A DNA stretch of 64,000 nt, from NCBI GenBank assembly GCA_963715745.1, contig OY970271.1, forward strand, positions 3,286,001 to 3,350,000. Direction: 5' to 3'. Origin of the DNA: CAWGJF01 sp963715745. Its GTDB lineage: Bacteria; Bacteroidota; Ignavibacteria; Ignavibacteriales; Ignavibacteriaceae. Shown here piece by piece: positions 35,948 to 45,390 of the stretch (position 1 is its first letter; the number at the start of each line of letters is the position of its first letter). A program made the translations under genes and the position numbers. Under the pieces are notes generated by a model. That model saw nothing but the letters and a program-made list of their open reading frames with translations. It had not been told where the DNA came from and ran no database searches.

Positions 35948-36772
35948 ATGGAAACAAACGATACAAACGAAAATTTAGACCAAACAGCCAATCAGGTTGA
36001 AAACGAGGGTGCAGAAGAACTTTCACACAGTGATAAAATGATTGGTGTTTTTTCCGAACCTTCCAATATGTTTGAGAACACCGCAAAGTTCCCTCCACGC
36101 ACAAAAGACTGGCTTATCCCCATACTAATTCTCTTTTTGGTTATTGCTCTTATAAGGATTATTGCTATGTCAAATAGTGAAGTAGCTTATGAAACTAAAA
36201 AAGCACAGGTTGACAGAATAGAAAAAATGGTTGAAGATGGTACACTGACTCGCGAACAAGGAGATAAAGCACTGGAACAAATTGATCAACAATCAAAGTT
36301 TATGAGCGGACCTGTTGGCTGGGTTATAACAGTTGTATCAACGATTATCTTTGGAGGAATATTTTTCTTCATTATGGTTGGAATTTATTTTCTGTTCATC
36401 AAATTCGGTTTGAAAGGTGAAGGCAGTTACAATTCTGCTTTGGTGGCTAACGGACTAACGGCTTATATTACTCTTCTTCAAATGATACTTGGTGGAATAT
36501 TAACGATGGTGCTCGGAAAAATGATTATGGATACCAGTCTTGCTTCAGTGCTCGGTACAGATAAAGCAACCATTACCGGCTGGCTGTTTGCTAAAGTTGA
36601 TCCGCTTTCAATCTGGGCTTATTCTGTTTTAAGTATTGGATTTGCAAAAATGTTTAAAGCCAAATCAGCAATACCATATTTTGTTTTGGTTTTTGCATTA
36701 TGGCTTATAGGTGGATTGCTAATGTATTTTATTGCAGTAAATGTGCCGATGTTAAGAGGGATGCTTCAATAA
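35948..36772 (+). CDS. YIP1 family membrane protein
   Basis: The 274-residue protein has an acidic N-terminus (about 1-45), then a YIP1-type domain with five transmembrane segments (about 54-75, 118-145, 160-190, 212-228, 242-265) and the linker FSEPSNMFENTAKFPPRTKDWLIP typical of bacterial YIP1 proteins. The family is of unknown function in bacteria. Between the first two helices is a charged coiled stretch (about 80-110). It stands alone, divergent from tnaA. AGAGGGC precedes the ATG. Confidence 0.8.
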   Translation: METNDTNENLDQTANQVENEGAEELSHSDKMIGVFSEPSNMFENTAKFPPRTKDWLIPILILFLVIALIRIIAMSNSEVAYETKKAQVDRIEKMVEDGTLTREQGDKALEQIDQQSKFMSGPVGWVITVVSTIIFGGIFFFIMVGIYFLFIKFGLKGEGSYNSALVANGLTAYITLLQMILGGILTMVLGKMIMDTSLASVLGTDKATITGWLFAKVDPLSIWAYSVLSIGFAKMFKAKSAIPYFVLVFALWLIGGLLMYFIAVNVPMLRGMLQ

Positions 36773-36801
36773 CTTTTTACAGATAAAAAATCTTTAGCTT
36801 A

Positions 36802-36841
36802 TTGAGGCTGCCGGTTTGGTTGAAATTTCTGACAGCCTCAA
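36802..36841. terminator. Inverted repeat after the YIP1 gene, possible terminator
   Basis: TTGAGGCTG (36802-36810) pairs with CAGCCTCAA (36833-36841) around a 22-base loop. It is placed 30 bases after the stop, but no strong T-run follows, so termination is only possible, not shown. Confidence 0.35.
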
Positions 36842-36940
36842 ATATTATTATCGAAGATAAATTTCCTGGAGAGAAATACAAATTATTTTTTAAAAAATTT
36901 ATTCTTCACGTGGAACTTTGTTAATTCGTCTGCGTCAAAA

Positions 36941-36971
36941 TTTATTTATTTGAAAAACCTTCTTAAATTTG
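36941..36971 (+). promoter_or_regulatory. Promoter of the gliding-type ABC cluster
   Basis: TTTA (36941-36944), 19 bases, then TAAATTTG (36964-36971): the same spacing and -7 box as the lipoprotein and leuS promoters. The leader is about 30 bases to ATG 37009. Confidence 0.5.
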
Positions 36972-37008
36972 TACTCATTCAGGGCAAAAAGTCTGCTGAT
37001 ATAAATAT

Positions 37009-37938
37009 ATGAACATTGTTGTAGAGAATCTTACTAAACAATACGGTCCTCAAAAAGCAATCGATACAATTTCATTCCAGGTGAAAACCGGTGAAATTCT
37101 CGGTTTTTTGGGACCAAATGGTGCCGGTAAAACTACCACGATGAAAATTCTCACCTGTTTTATGGCTCCAAGTGCCGGGGATGTGAAGATCGGGGATTAT
37201 TCAATTCACGACCACCAGGATGAAATTAAAACCAAGATTGGTTATCTGCCGGAAAATAATCCTCTTTATTATGATATGCCGGTTCTTGAATATCTATCCT
37301 ATACTGCAAATCTCCAGGGCGTTCCTAAAAATGAAATTGATGATAAAATTGTAGAGATGGTTCACGTTTGCGGACTGAATGATGAAAAGCATAAAAAGAT
37401 AGGTGAACTTTCAAAAGGTTACAGGCAGCGTGTCGGACTTGCACAGGCAATGATTCATAATCCTGAAATTTTAATTTTAGATGAGCCTACTTCCGGACTC
37501 GATCCTAACCAGATAATTGAAATAAGAAACCTCATAAAAAGAATTGGTACCGAGAAAACTGTTATTCTCAGCACTCATATTCTTCCCGAAGTGGAGGCAA
37601 TTTGCGACAGAATTTTAATTATCAACAAGGGAAAGATTGTTGCTGATGGAACTTCCGACACTTTGAGGAAACAGGCACAGGGTGAAGAGATGCTTCGTGT
37701 TAAGATTGAAGATGAAACAAATAAAGATTTAATTTCAGAAGGTTTGCGTTCTGTTGAATCGGTTGCAATGGTTGATCCTGTCGCAGATGCACAAAATACA
37801 TTTATGATTCAAAGTAAAAGCGGATTGTCATCCAAGCGTGATATATTCAAACTTTGTGTTCAGAAGAACTGGACTTTAACAGAACTGACTCCGGTTGAAA
37901 CCAAACTTGAAGATATTTTCAGAGAACTAACAACTTAA
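37009..37938 (+). CDS. ABC transporter ATPase (GldA-like)
   Basis: This 309-residue ATPase has Walker A GPNGAGKTT (35-43), signature LSKGYRQRVGLAQ (about 133-145), Walker B ILILDEPTSGLDP (about 154-166) and an H-loop STHIL. The C-terminal extension (about 225-309) is that of the DrrA/NatA class. With the following permease and GldG-like protein it forms the Gld ABC cluster; in Flavobacteria this system is needed for gliding, but in other members its substrate is unknown. First gene of four. Confidence 0.9.
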   Translation: MNIVVENLTKQYGPQKAIDTISFQVKTGEILGFLGPNGAGKTTTMKILTCFMAPSAGDVKIGDYSIHDHQDEIKTKIGYLPENNPLYYDMPVLEYLSYTANLQGVPKNEIDDKIVEMVHVCGLNDEKHKKIGELSKGYRQRVGLAQAMIHNPEILILDEPTSGLDPNQIIEIRNLIKRIGTEKTVILSTHILPEVEAICDRILIINKGKIVADGTSDTLRKQAQGEEMLRVKIEDETNKDLISEGLRSVESVAMVDPVADAQNTFMIQSKSGLSSKRDIFKLCVQKNWTLTELTPVETKLEDIFRELTT

Positions 37939-37952
37939 TTAAGGAAAATTGA

Positions 37953-38019
37953 GTCATCCTGAATTCATTTCAGGATCTTTTTGAAAAAAGCTAAGATGCT
38001 GAAACAAGTTCAGCATGAC
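37953..38019. repeat. Twin-hairpin REP-like element inside the ABC operon
   Basis: ATCCTGAA/TTCAGGAT (37956-37976) and ATGCTGAA/TTCAGCAT (37996-38016) form two hairpins in inverted arrangement, bounded by GTCAT and ATGAC. The sequence recurs in many genomes as an intergenic element and its reading frame gives the telltale peptide MLKQVQHD. It lies between the ATPase and the permease gene. Confidence 0.75.
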
Positions 38020-38034
38020 AATGGAATAAAAAAT

Positions 38035-38760
38035 ATGAGAAAAACCTGGATTATAGCTGCTAGAGAACTTAGACTCTTTTTCGATTCATTAACCGCTTAC
38101 ATTTTAATTGTCATCTTCCTCGGCTTAAGCGGATTTTTTACATGGATTTCAGGTTCTGATATTTTTTTTAATGGTCAGGCAAACCTTCAGCCCTTCTTTT
38201 CGGTTGCTTACTGGACACTTTTCTTTTTCATTCCTGCTTTAACAATGAGAATGATTGCCGAAGAGAACAGGTCCGGAACAATTGAACTTTTATTAACAAA
38301 AGCTGTCACCGATTGGGAAGTTGTTACAGGTAAGTTTCTTGCTTGCCTGACTTTAATTGCAATTGCATTAGCATTAACGATCCCATATTACATAACAGTT
38401 GCTTCAATTGGCAATGTAGATCACGGTGCTGTTTGGTGCGGGTATATTGGACTTTTACTGATGAGCACTGTTTATATCAGCATCGGACTTTTTGCAAGCA
38501 GCCTTACCAGCAACCAGATTGTCGCATTTCTTTTGTCACTATTTATCGGGGTTTTCTTCCTGATAATTTTTGGTGTTCTTTCAAATGACTTTACTGGAAT
38601 TGTTGGTGAAATTTTCAGTTATTTGAATTTGCAGACACATTTTGATTCCATTTCACGCGGTGTAATTGATACAAAGGATATTATTTATTTTCTGAGTATT
38701 TCATTATTTGGTTTGATGCTGGCTGAGACCATGATTTCAAGAAGAAATATAGTTGACTAA
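38035..38760 (+). CDS. ABC-2 type permease (GldF-like)
   Basis: ATG 38035 (241 residues) is the real start: the in-frame extension to 37981 is translated repeat. Six transmembrane segments follow, with the ABC-2 motif MRMIAEENRSGTIELLLTKAV (about 76-96) in the first cytoplasmic loop. It partners the upstream ATPase. The spacing of 96 bases is filled by the REP element. It is followed by the GldG-like gene after 2 bases. Confidence 0.9.
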   Translation: MRKTWIIAARELRLFFDSLTAYILIVIFLGLSGFFTWISGSDIFFNGQANLQPFFSVAYWTLFFFIPALTMRMIAEENRSGTIELLLTKAVTDWEVVTGKFLACLTLIAIALALTIPYYITVASIGNVDHGAVWCGYIGLLLMSTVYISIGLFASSLTSNQIVAFLLSLFIGVFFLIIFGVLSNDFTGIVGEIFSYLNLQTHFDSISRGVIDTKDIIYFLSISLFGLMLAETMISRRNIVD

Positions 38761-38762
38761 AA

Positions 38763-40286
38763 ATGCTGACAAAAAATAAAGTAATAACATCAATACTTTT
38801 GTTTTTCGGAATCCTGATCCTGGTAAACTTTTTTGCTGACAGGTTTTTTGCCAGGCTCGATTTTACGGAAAACAAACAGTACACTTTAAGTGATGCTACC
38901 GAAAATATTTTAAGCTCACTCGACGGACCAGTAACGATAACAGCTTATTTCTCAGAAGATCTTCCTCCCGATATCGGAAAAGTAAGAAAAGATTTTAAAG
39001 ACATCCTAACTGAATACGACAACGCTTCAGGTGGAAAAATTGTTTACCAGTTTATTAACCCGAATATAGACCAGGAATCCGAAATGGAAGCTGCACAAGC
39101 CGGTATTCAGCCTGTTCTGGTAAATGTTCGGGAACGTGACCAGATGAAACAGCAAAGAGCTTATCTTGGTGCAGTACTTCAATATGGAGAGAAAAAAGAA
39201 ATTATACCGGTGATTCAACCGGGCTCGGCCATGGAGTATGCTCTATCAACAAACATTAAAAAATTGACTTTAAAGGAGAAAACAAAGATTGCTTTCCTGC
39301 AAGGAAATGGTGAACCGACTTTAGCCGAGATGCCGCAGTTGAATCAGCAACTTTCAATTTTATATGATGTAGGAACTGTAAAACTGACTGACACAACACA
39401 GATTCCTGACACATATAAAACTCTTGTTGTAGTTGCACCAAAGGATACTGTCAATCCAAATTACTTTCAGCAGCTTGACAATTTTCTTTCCAGAGGTGGA
39501 AGAATTTTACTGGCAATAAACAGGGTGGATGGCGATCTTTCAAATGCATCAGGTAAAAGCATCAATACCGGTTTTGAAAAATGGCTTGATGATAAAGGAA
39601 TCGATATTGAAAACGAATTTCTTATTGATGTGAATGCCGGAAATGTTATGGTTCAGCAGAATAACGGAATGTTTATGATGAACACTCCGGTTAAGTTTCC
39701 TTACCTGCCGGTGATAACGAAGTTTGCTGATCACCCGATTACAAAAGGGATTGAGTCTGTTACTTTGCTTTTCGCAAGTCCTATAAAAATTTTACCAAAG
39801 GATTCGTCTTTACAGATAACCAACTTAGCTTTCACGTCAGAACAAACCGGTTTTGAAAAACCGCCAATTTATTTTAATGTGATGAAGCAATGGACTAAAA
39901 GTGATTTCCCTGTTTCTTCCCTTCCGGTTGCGATAGCTGTTGAAGGAAATATTGTCGGCAATGTTCCATCAAAAATGGTTGTATTCGGTGATGGTGATTT
40001 TGCTGTGAGCGGCAGTGGAAGAAACGCTCAGAGATTGCAGCCTGATAATATAAACTTAATGAGCAATGCAATTGACTGGCTCTCTGATGATACCGGGCTT
40101 ATAAGCTTAAGAACAAAAGCGGTTAGTTCACGACCAATCGATCCTGACTTGCAGGACAGCACAAAAACTTTATTGAAATATCTAAATTTCCTTCTTCCAA
40201 TAATTTTAATAATCGGATTCGGAATTGTTCGATACCAGTACAGAAGAAGATTAAAAAATAAATGGATGAACGAGAGCTATGTTTAA
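38763..40286 (+). CDS. GldG-family auxiliary component of ABC transporter
   Basis: This 507-residue protein has an N-terminal signal-anchor (7-27), a periplasmic domain of the DUF4350/ABC_transp_aux class (about 45-440) with the characteristic FTENKQYTLSDAT and GRILLAINRVDG, and a C-terminal transmembrane helix (about 475-492) with a basic tail (RYQYRRRLKNKW). It is homologous in plan to GldG. It overlaps the DUF4340 gene by 8 bases. No catalytic function is known. Confidence 0.88.
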   Translation: MLTKNKVITSILLFFGILILVNFFADRFFARLDFTENKQYTLSDATENILSSLDGPVTITAYFSEDLPPDIGKVRKDFKDILTEYDNASGGKIVYQFINPNIDQESEMEAAQAGIQPVLVNVRERDQMKQQRAYLGAVLQYGEKKEIIPVIQPGSAMEYALSTNIKKLTLKEKTKIAFLQGNGEPTLAEMPQLNQQLSILYDVGTVKLTDTTQIPDTYKTLVVVAPKDTVNPNYFQQLDNFLSRGGRILLAINRVDGDLSNASGKSINTGFEKWLDDKGIDIENEFLIDVNAGNVMVQQNNGMFMMNTPVKFPYLPVITKFADHPITKGIESVTLLFASPIKILPKDSSLQITNLAFTSEQTGFEKPPIYFNVMKQWTKSDFPVSSLPVAIAVEGNIVGNVPSKMVVFGDGDFAVSGSGRNAQRLQPDNINLMSNAIDWLSDDTGLISLRTKAVSSRPIDPDLQDSTKTLLKYLNFLLPIILIIGFGIVRYQYRRRLKNKWMNESYV

Positions 40287-41226
40287 AAATATCTCTTCAA
40301 AAAACTTACTTATCATTTTTGTAATTCTTTTTTTGCTTGCTGCAATTTTTGTTTATTACGATTCCACAACTGAAGTAAGAACTTTCAAAAAAGATATTGT
40401 AAACATCGACACAGCAAAAGTAACTTCCATTTCAATTTATCCTAAAGCAACAAATCATAAAGAAGTAAGATTGTTCAAGCAGGGGAACTACTGGATGGTG
40501 CAGCTAGATAATAATAAAACTGTTCCTGCCGAAGAATCAAAAGTAAAAAATCTTATAAACCAGCTTTCTCAAATAAAAACCAGCAGCGTTGCTGCACAGG
40601 ATGAAAGCAAATGGGCAGAATTCCAGGTTGATACTACCGGAACACGCGTGAAGGTTTTTGAAGGTAACGATAATACATTAGATATAGTTATTGGAAAATT
40701 TTCATACCAGCAACAGACAAGATCGATGTCGTCTTATGTAAGAGTGAAGGGTGATAATAATATTTATGAAGTCGCTCAGTTTATGGGATTTTCATTCAAC
40801 CAAAAACCCGATGCATTCAGAAATAATTATCTTGTTAATGATGATATGAAAAACTGGAAGAGCATAAGCTATAGTTATCCTGCAGATAGTTCATTTACAC
40901 TTATTAAAGATACATTAGGTTACTGGACAATAAATAATGTTAAGACAGATTCTGCAAAGACAGTTAACTTCTTAAGAACTCTTTCTCACCTGATGGGAAA
41001 TGAATTTGTGGATAACCCTGACCAAACACTTTTGGGAAAAGCAAATTGCAGCGTTACCATTTTATCTTCTGCAACGGAAGGACAACCAAAGACAATTGAT
41101 GTATCTGCATTCGGTGATCAGTTTCTGCTACACTCATCTCAAAACCCCGAATCATATTTTAACGGGAATGCTAATTCTTTAAAAGATAAAATCTATGTCG
41201 GGAAGAATTACTTTTTGAAAAAGTAA
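40279..41226 (+). CDS. DUF4340 domain protein
   Basis: This 315-residue protein has an N-terminal transmembrane anchor (8-26) and a repeated beta domain of the DUF4340 type: TAKVTSISIYPKA, EVRLFKQGNYWMVQ, KVKNLINQLSQIKTSSV, then a second SYSYPADSSFTLIKDTLGYWTI. Such proteins regularly follow GldG-like genes and are thought to be periplasmic partners. It overlaps the preceding gene by 8 bases and ends 20 bases from the convergent priA stop. Confidence 0.87.
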   Translation: MFKNISSKNLLIIFVILFLLAAIFVYYDSTTEVRTFKKDIVNIDTAKVTSISIYPKATNHKEVRLFKQGNYWMVQLDNNKTVPAEESKVKNLINQLSQIKTSSVAAQDESKWAEFQVDTTGTRVKVFEGNDNTLDIVIGKFSYQQQTRSMSSYVRVKGDNNIYEVAQFMGFSFNQKPDAFRNNYLVNDDMKNWKSISYSYPADSSFTLIKDTLGYWTINNVKTDSAKTVNFLRTLSHLMGNEFVDNPDQTLLGKANCSVTILSSATEGQPKTIDVSAFGDQFLLHSSQNPESYFNGNANSLKDKIYVGKNYFLKK

Positions 41227-41245
41227 GTAATTAAAATTCGATCCT

Positions 41246-43711
41246 TTACATCACACTCTGCGGATCGATATCGAATGTAAGCTTCACATCTTTGTATCGT
41301 GAAGATTTATTGTATTCAATAAAAGAATCTAATAAAGCTTTTCGTAAAATTTTTCCACCTGGATCAGTGGTTTTATGAGACTTGATTAGAATGTGAAAAC
41401 GGTAGAAGCCTTTAAGTCTTGCAATTACAGCAGAAGCCGGTGAAGAGATATCCAGCCACTTTTTATATTTGCTAAGATACTTTCCAAAATCTGAAATTGA
41501 ACCCAAGGCTTTTTTTTCTGATAAATCTTTTGTTTCAACCAGAGCTATTCTTGTAAAAGGAGGGTAACCGGCTCTTTCCCTGTCGATAATTTCTCTTTTA
41601 TAAAATCCTTCGTAATCATTTTTAACAACCATCTGCAAAGCAAAATGTTTTTCGTTTTGGGTTTGGATAATAACTTCTCCAGCTGTTTTACTTCTCCCTG
41701 CCCTGCCGGAAACCTGAGTAAGCAATTGAAAAGTTCTTTCATCAGCACGGAAATCAGGAAGCCACAATGTTGTCTCGGCAGAAATAACGCCAACTAACGT
41801 AACACGTGAAAAATCCAGACCTTTGGAAACCATTTGTGTACCGACAAGAAGATCAACATCACCATTACCAAACTCCAGAAGTATTTTGCTAAGGTTTGCT
41901 TTTTTTGTAATCGAGTCTGAATCGATTCTTCTTAAAGAAATATTCGGAAAATAAAACTCAATCTCATCTTCAACTCTTTCGGTTCCTGTTCCAAAATATT
42001 TAATTGCTAATGAACCGCAGTGTGTACATGCACCCAGAACAGGTTTTGTAAGTCCGCAGTAATGACATTGAATCACATTTTTACTGATGTGATAAACCAT
42101 CGGTACCGAACAATTATCACATTGCTCAATTTCACCACAATCATCACAATAAATCTGTGTTGAAAATCCTCTTCTGTTTTGAAGGATAATTATACCTTCT
42201 TTTTTCTTCAGCCTGTCTTCAATCTTATCAAGCAGCGTTCGCGAAAAAATATTTTCCATCCGCTGTTTCTTTTTTTCAGCAATAACATTTACTAATTGTA
42301 TATGAGGAAGTTTTGCATTGTCGATTCTCTCAGGTAATTCTAATAACACATACTTTCCTGTTTTTGCATTAAACATACTTTCAACCGAAGGTGTTGCAGA
42401 ACCAAGAACAACAGGACAATTATAAATGCTGCCAAGCACTACTGCACCGTCTCTTGCATTGTATCTCGGAATCATATCTGCCTGCTTGTAGCTGTGGTCA
42501 TGTTCTTCATCTACTACAATTAAACCAATTTTATCAAGCGGTGCGAACAATGCAGAACGTGCACCAATTACAACTTTAGATTTTCCCTTCTGAATTCTTC
42601 TCCAGGAATCATATCGCTCACCAGCAGACATTCGGCTGTGAATAACTGTTACGTCTTCACCAAAATTGTTTATTAACCTTGAAGTAATTTGCGGTGTCAG
42701 GGAAATTTCAGGCACAAGAATTAAAACAGTTTTGTTCTTTTCAAGCGTGGTTTTTGCCAGTTCAATATAAACCTGAGTTTTTCCGCTGCCGGTTACTCCG
42801 TGAAGTAAATAAGTTTTGAATTTTTCTTCAATAATATTTTTTGAAACTTCATTAAAAACTTTTTTTTGCTGATCTGTAAGAATCAATTTCTGATTTTCTT
42901 CAGTATAGTGTTCCCTGAATCTTCTTTCCATCTCTTTCTCAAAAGTTGAAACAAAACCTTTTTCAACAAGTGAATCAATTGAAGATTTTGAACTTTCTGT
43001 TTTATGAAGCAGTTCTGCTACCGGAAGCGCTTTTCCTTTGGCATTCAGCAGTTCCAATAAAATTTTAATCTGTTTCGGTGACCTTTTCTCAAGTGCTGGA
43101 AGTCTCGAATAAATTTCACCAACAGATTTTACAAGTTTTACAAATAAAGCTGTTTTGGGTTTTACTTTTGCTTTTTCAACATTATCAAAAACAGTAATTG
43201 CTCCCTGATTTTGTAAAGTATGCAGTATCGAATAAATATTTTTTCTTTTAACTAGCTTTTGTAGATAATGCTGATTTATTTCTTCCCGTTCAGAAAGAAC
43301 TTTCAGAATTTTTGATCGTACCGAACTTTTATTTTTTTCGTTTGATAATAAATGTTTACAGACGTCCATCGAAGAAAATACTTTTCTTTTGGATTCAATT
43401 TCGGAACCGTAAGGGACTGCAAGCTTTAATGCTTCACCCAGCGAAGACAGGTAATAATCCGAAAGCCATTCATAAAACTTAAGTTTCTTTTTATCGATGA
43501 TCGGTTTTTCATCAATAATATCTTTGATGGGTTTAATTTCTTCTTTAACGGAAGTTTTTTTGCTCACATTAATTATAAAGCCGGTTAGTGTTCTTTTACC
43601 AAAAGGCGCAACTGCTCTGACACCAAATTTTGCAAATGGAATTAATTCAGGCGGGATGGAATAAGTAAAAGATTTCCTGAAAGGAAGAGGAAAAATCAGT
43701 TCTGCATACAT
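41246..43711 (-). CDS. priA: Primosomal replication restart helicase PriA
   Basis: This 821-residue SF2 helicase has Walker A HGVTGSGKT (about 303-311), DEEH box (about 398-401), and a cysteine-rich zinc module CDDCGEIEQCDNC...CHYCG...CTHCG (about 528-566) between the helicase lobes, plus an N-terminal 3'-end-binding domain (MYAELIFPLPFRKSFTY). PriA reloads the replisome at stalled forks. It follows a small lipoprotein gene by 2 bases. The length is normal for the group. Confidence 0.95.
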   Translation of the reverse strand: MYAELIFPLPFRKSFTYSIPPELIPFAKFGVRAVAPFGKRTLTGFIINVSKKTSVKEEIKPIKDIIDEKPIIDKKKLKFYEWLSDYYLSSLGEALKLAVPYGSEIESKRKVFSSMDVCKHLLSNEKNKSSVRSKILKVLSEREEINQHYLQKLVKRKNIYSILHTLQNQGAITVFDNVEKAKVKPKTALFVKLVKSVGEIYSRLPALEKRSPKQIKILLELLNAKGKALPVAELLHKTESSKSSIDSLVEKGFVSTFEKEMERRFREHYTEENQKLILTDQQKKVFNEVSKNIIEEKFKTYLLHGVTGSGKTQVYIELAKTTLEKNKTVLILVPEISLTPQITSRLINNFGEDVTVIHSRMSAGERYDSWRRIQKGKSKVVIGARSALFAPLDKIGLIVVDEEHDHSYKQADMIPRYNARDGAVVLGSIYNCPVVLGSATPSVESMFNAKTGKYVLLELPERIDNAKLPHIQLVNVIAEKKKQRMENIFSRTLLDKIEDRLKKKEGIIILQNRRGFSTQIYCDDCGEIEQCDNCSVPMVYHISKNVIQCHYCGLTKPVLGACTHCGSLAIKYFGTGTERVEDEIEFYFPNISLRRIDSDSITKKANLSKILLEFGNGDVDLLVGTQMVSKGLDFSRVTLVGVISAETTLWLPDFRADERTFQLLTQVSGRAGRSKTAGEVIIQTQNEKHFALQMVVKNDYEGFYKREIIDRERAGYPPFTRIALVETKDLSEKKALGSISDFGKYLSKYKKWLDISSPASAVIARLKGFYRFHILIKSHKTTDPGGKILRKALLDSFIEYNKSSRYKDVKLTFDIDPQSVM

Positions 43712-43713
43712 TT

Positions 43714-44265
43714 CTATTCTTTATTATAATATGTAGCCATACTTGTCAGATTATTTGCATCCGTATCTTCACTGAACATTTCAAATTCAAGAGTTTTAAT
43801 TGTGTTGTCCCAGAGAATTCTTTTATAGTCTTTTGATTCAATTATTTTGCCGTTCGTACTGACAACACTATCACCGGGTTCGAGAGTCAAATAATAAAAC
43901 GGTTCTTCATAAACTATTCCTTCAACATCGTTAATGTTTTTAAAATCATAATTGATTACTGCATTCAATTTACCATCATCTACAATTAGTTCACGATCTG
44001 TTATGAACTTACCTTCACTCTCCATTCGCTGAAGAAAATCGTCACTTTGCAGAGCAAAATCAAATAAGTTTTTTTTATCTTCTTCTAATTCTTTGCTGTT
44101 ATTAGCATCCGATCTTATATCTTTGACAAGGACCTCAACTGAGCCGGAGTCAGGGCTGTTCAAAGAAATTTTATATCCGGAAGTGTTAAAGTGAAGGCAG
44201 CCCTGTATGCTGATTGCGAGTAGAGGAATAGTTAAAAACCTTAATATTTTAGAGTAATCAGACAT
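43714..44265 (-). CDS. Hypothetical lipoprotein upstream of priA
   Basis: This 183-residue lipoprotein (lipobox ISIQGC, Cys23) has a mature region rich in acidic residues with a beta-strand plan (YDFKNINDVEGIVYEEPFYYLTLEPGDSVVS). No family is recognised. It is the first gene before priA, 2 bases apart, and a TATATTTG -7 box lies upstream at 44297-44304. Confidence 0.65.
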   Translation of the reverse strand: MSDYSKILRFLTIPLLAISIQGCLHFNTSGYKISLNSPDSGSVEVLVKDIRSDANNSKELEEDKKNLFDFALQSDDFLQRMESEGKFITDRELIVDDGKLNAVINYDFKNINDVEGIVYEEPFYYLTLEPGDSVVSTNGKIIESKDYKRILWDNTIKTLEFEMFSEDTDANNLTSMATYYNKE

Positions 44266-44296
44266 AAAATTATTTTTCTTTTAAATGATTGGTTGG

Positions 44297-44327
44297 CAAA
44301 TATAAACAGGTAAGCAGAGATTCTCAA
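44297..44327 (-). promoter_or_regulatory. Probable promoter of the lipoprotein-priA pair
   Basis: On the minus strand TTGA, 19 bases, then TATATTTG (exact TAnnTTTG). The implied leader is about 25 bases. Confidence 0.4.
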
Positions 44328-44399
44328 TATAAATTAAGCTGAACAGGTATATTTAACAATTGTTTAGTAATTTTCATTAACACAAAAATTCAATATTAA

Positions 44400-45389
44400 A
44401 TGTTTACGGATGCTGTAAAACATCTTCGTAATGCTGTTCTTTTTCTAACCAGTATTATCGTTATCGGAACTTCGGGTTATATGCTCATTGAAAAATGGAA
44501 CTTCGAAGATTCACTTTATATGGTTATTATCACCATTACAACTACAGGTTATGGAGAAGTTCACCCGCTTTCACATTCAGGACAAATTTTTACTCTGTTT
44601 CTCGTGCTTGTAAGTTTTGCAACTGTGATATACATAGGCGGGATCGGCGTTCAGATAATTATTGAAAGTAAAATTTTCAGGAGATGGAGAATGCAAAAGA
44701 AAATTGAACATCTTTCAAATCACTATATTGTCTGTGGATTCGGACGTATGGGAAGACATATTTGTCAAGATCTGGTTGAAGAAAAAGTTACTTTTGTAGT
44801 TATTGAAAATAATCCAAAAAATATATCTTCACTCAACTCTCTTGGTTTTTTGTATGATGACGGAGATGCTACTCATGATGATGTTCTTGAAAGAGCAGGT
44901 GTTAAAAATGCAAAAGGACTTGTTGCAGTCCTATCAACTGATGCTGAAAATGTTTTTGCAACCCTTTCAGCTAAATCACTTAATCCTAAAATATTTGTAG
45001 TAGCCCGAGCGATAGAAGATGCAACCGAACCAAAACTTCTAAAAGCAGGAGCAGACAGAGTTGTAAAACCCTACGAGCTTGGGGGCTACAGGATGGCTTC
45101 ACTTCTTCTGAGACCCGGAGTCGCAGATTTTATTGAAATAGTTGCAGCAAACAGAAACTTAGATTTACAAATTGAAGAAATTGTTGTGAAAAAAGGTTCA
45201 AAGATGCATGGAAAAACTCTTGCACAGCTTCCGCTTCGAACAGAGTTTAATGCAATAATTGTTTCAATACAGAATGATGAGAAAGGAATTTTTATTTATA
45301 ACCCGAAAGGTGATATAGTTGTTGATGAAGGGAATAAGATGATCGCAATCGGAGAAAAAAGTAACCTGGAAAAGCTAAAAGATTTTTAA
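44400..45389 (+). CDS. Potassium channel protein with RCK (TrkA-N/TrkA-C) domain
   Basis: This 329-residue protein has two transmembrane helices (about 12-30 and 62-84) around a pore loop with K+ selectivity filter TTTGYGEV (47-54). An RCK Rossmann domain with CGFGRMGRH (about 112-120) and a C-terminal TrkA-C lobe (about 250-329) follow. The plan is MthK/Kch-like: nucleotide or Ca2+ binding to the RCK ring gates the pore. It is monocistronic and convergent with the LD-carboxypeptidase by 1 base. Confidence 0.93.
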   Translation: MFTDAVKHLRNAVLFLTSIIVIGTSGYMLIEKWNFEDSLYMVIITITTTGYGEVHPLSHSGQIFTLFLVLVSFATVIYIGGIGVQIIIESKIFRRWRMQKKIEHLSNHYIVCGFGRMGRHICQDLVEEKVTFVVIENNPKNISSLNSLGFLYDDGDATHDDVLERAGVKNAKGLVAVLSTDAENVFATLSAKSLNPKIFVVARAIEDATEPKLLKAGADRVVKPYELGGYRMASLLLRPGVADFIEIVAANRNLDLQIEEIVVKKGSKMHGKTLAQLPLRTEFNAIIVSIQNDEKGIFIYNPKGDIVVDEGNKMIAIGEKSNLEKLKDF

Positions 45390-45390
45390 T

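Noticed and set aside
36802..36841. Small RNA or riboswitch between the YIP1 gene and the ABC cluster
   Set aside because: Only one simple stem is seen, with no conserved riboswitch core; terminator or nothing is more likely.
37981..38034. N-terminal extension of the permease (MKKAKMLKQVQHDNG...)
   Set aside because: This is translated REP sequence; the ATG at 38035 begins a normal permease.
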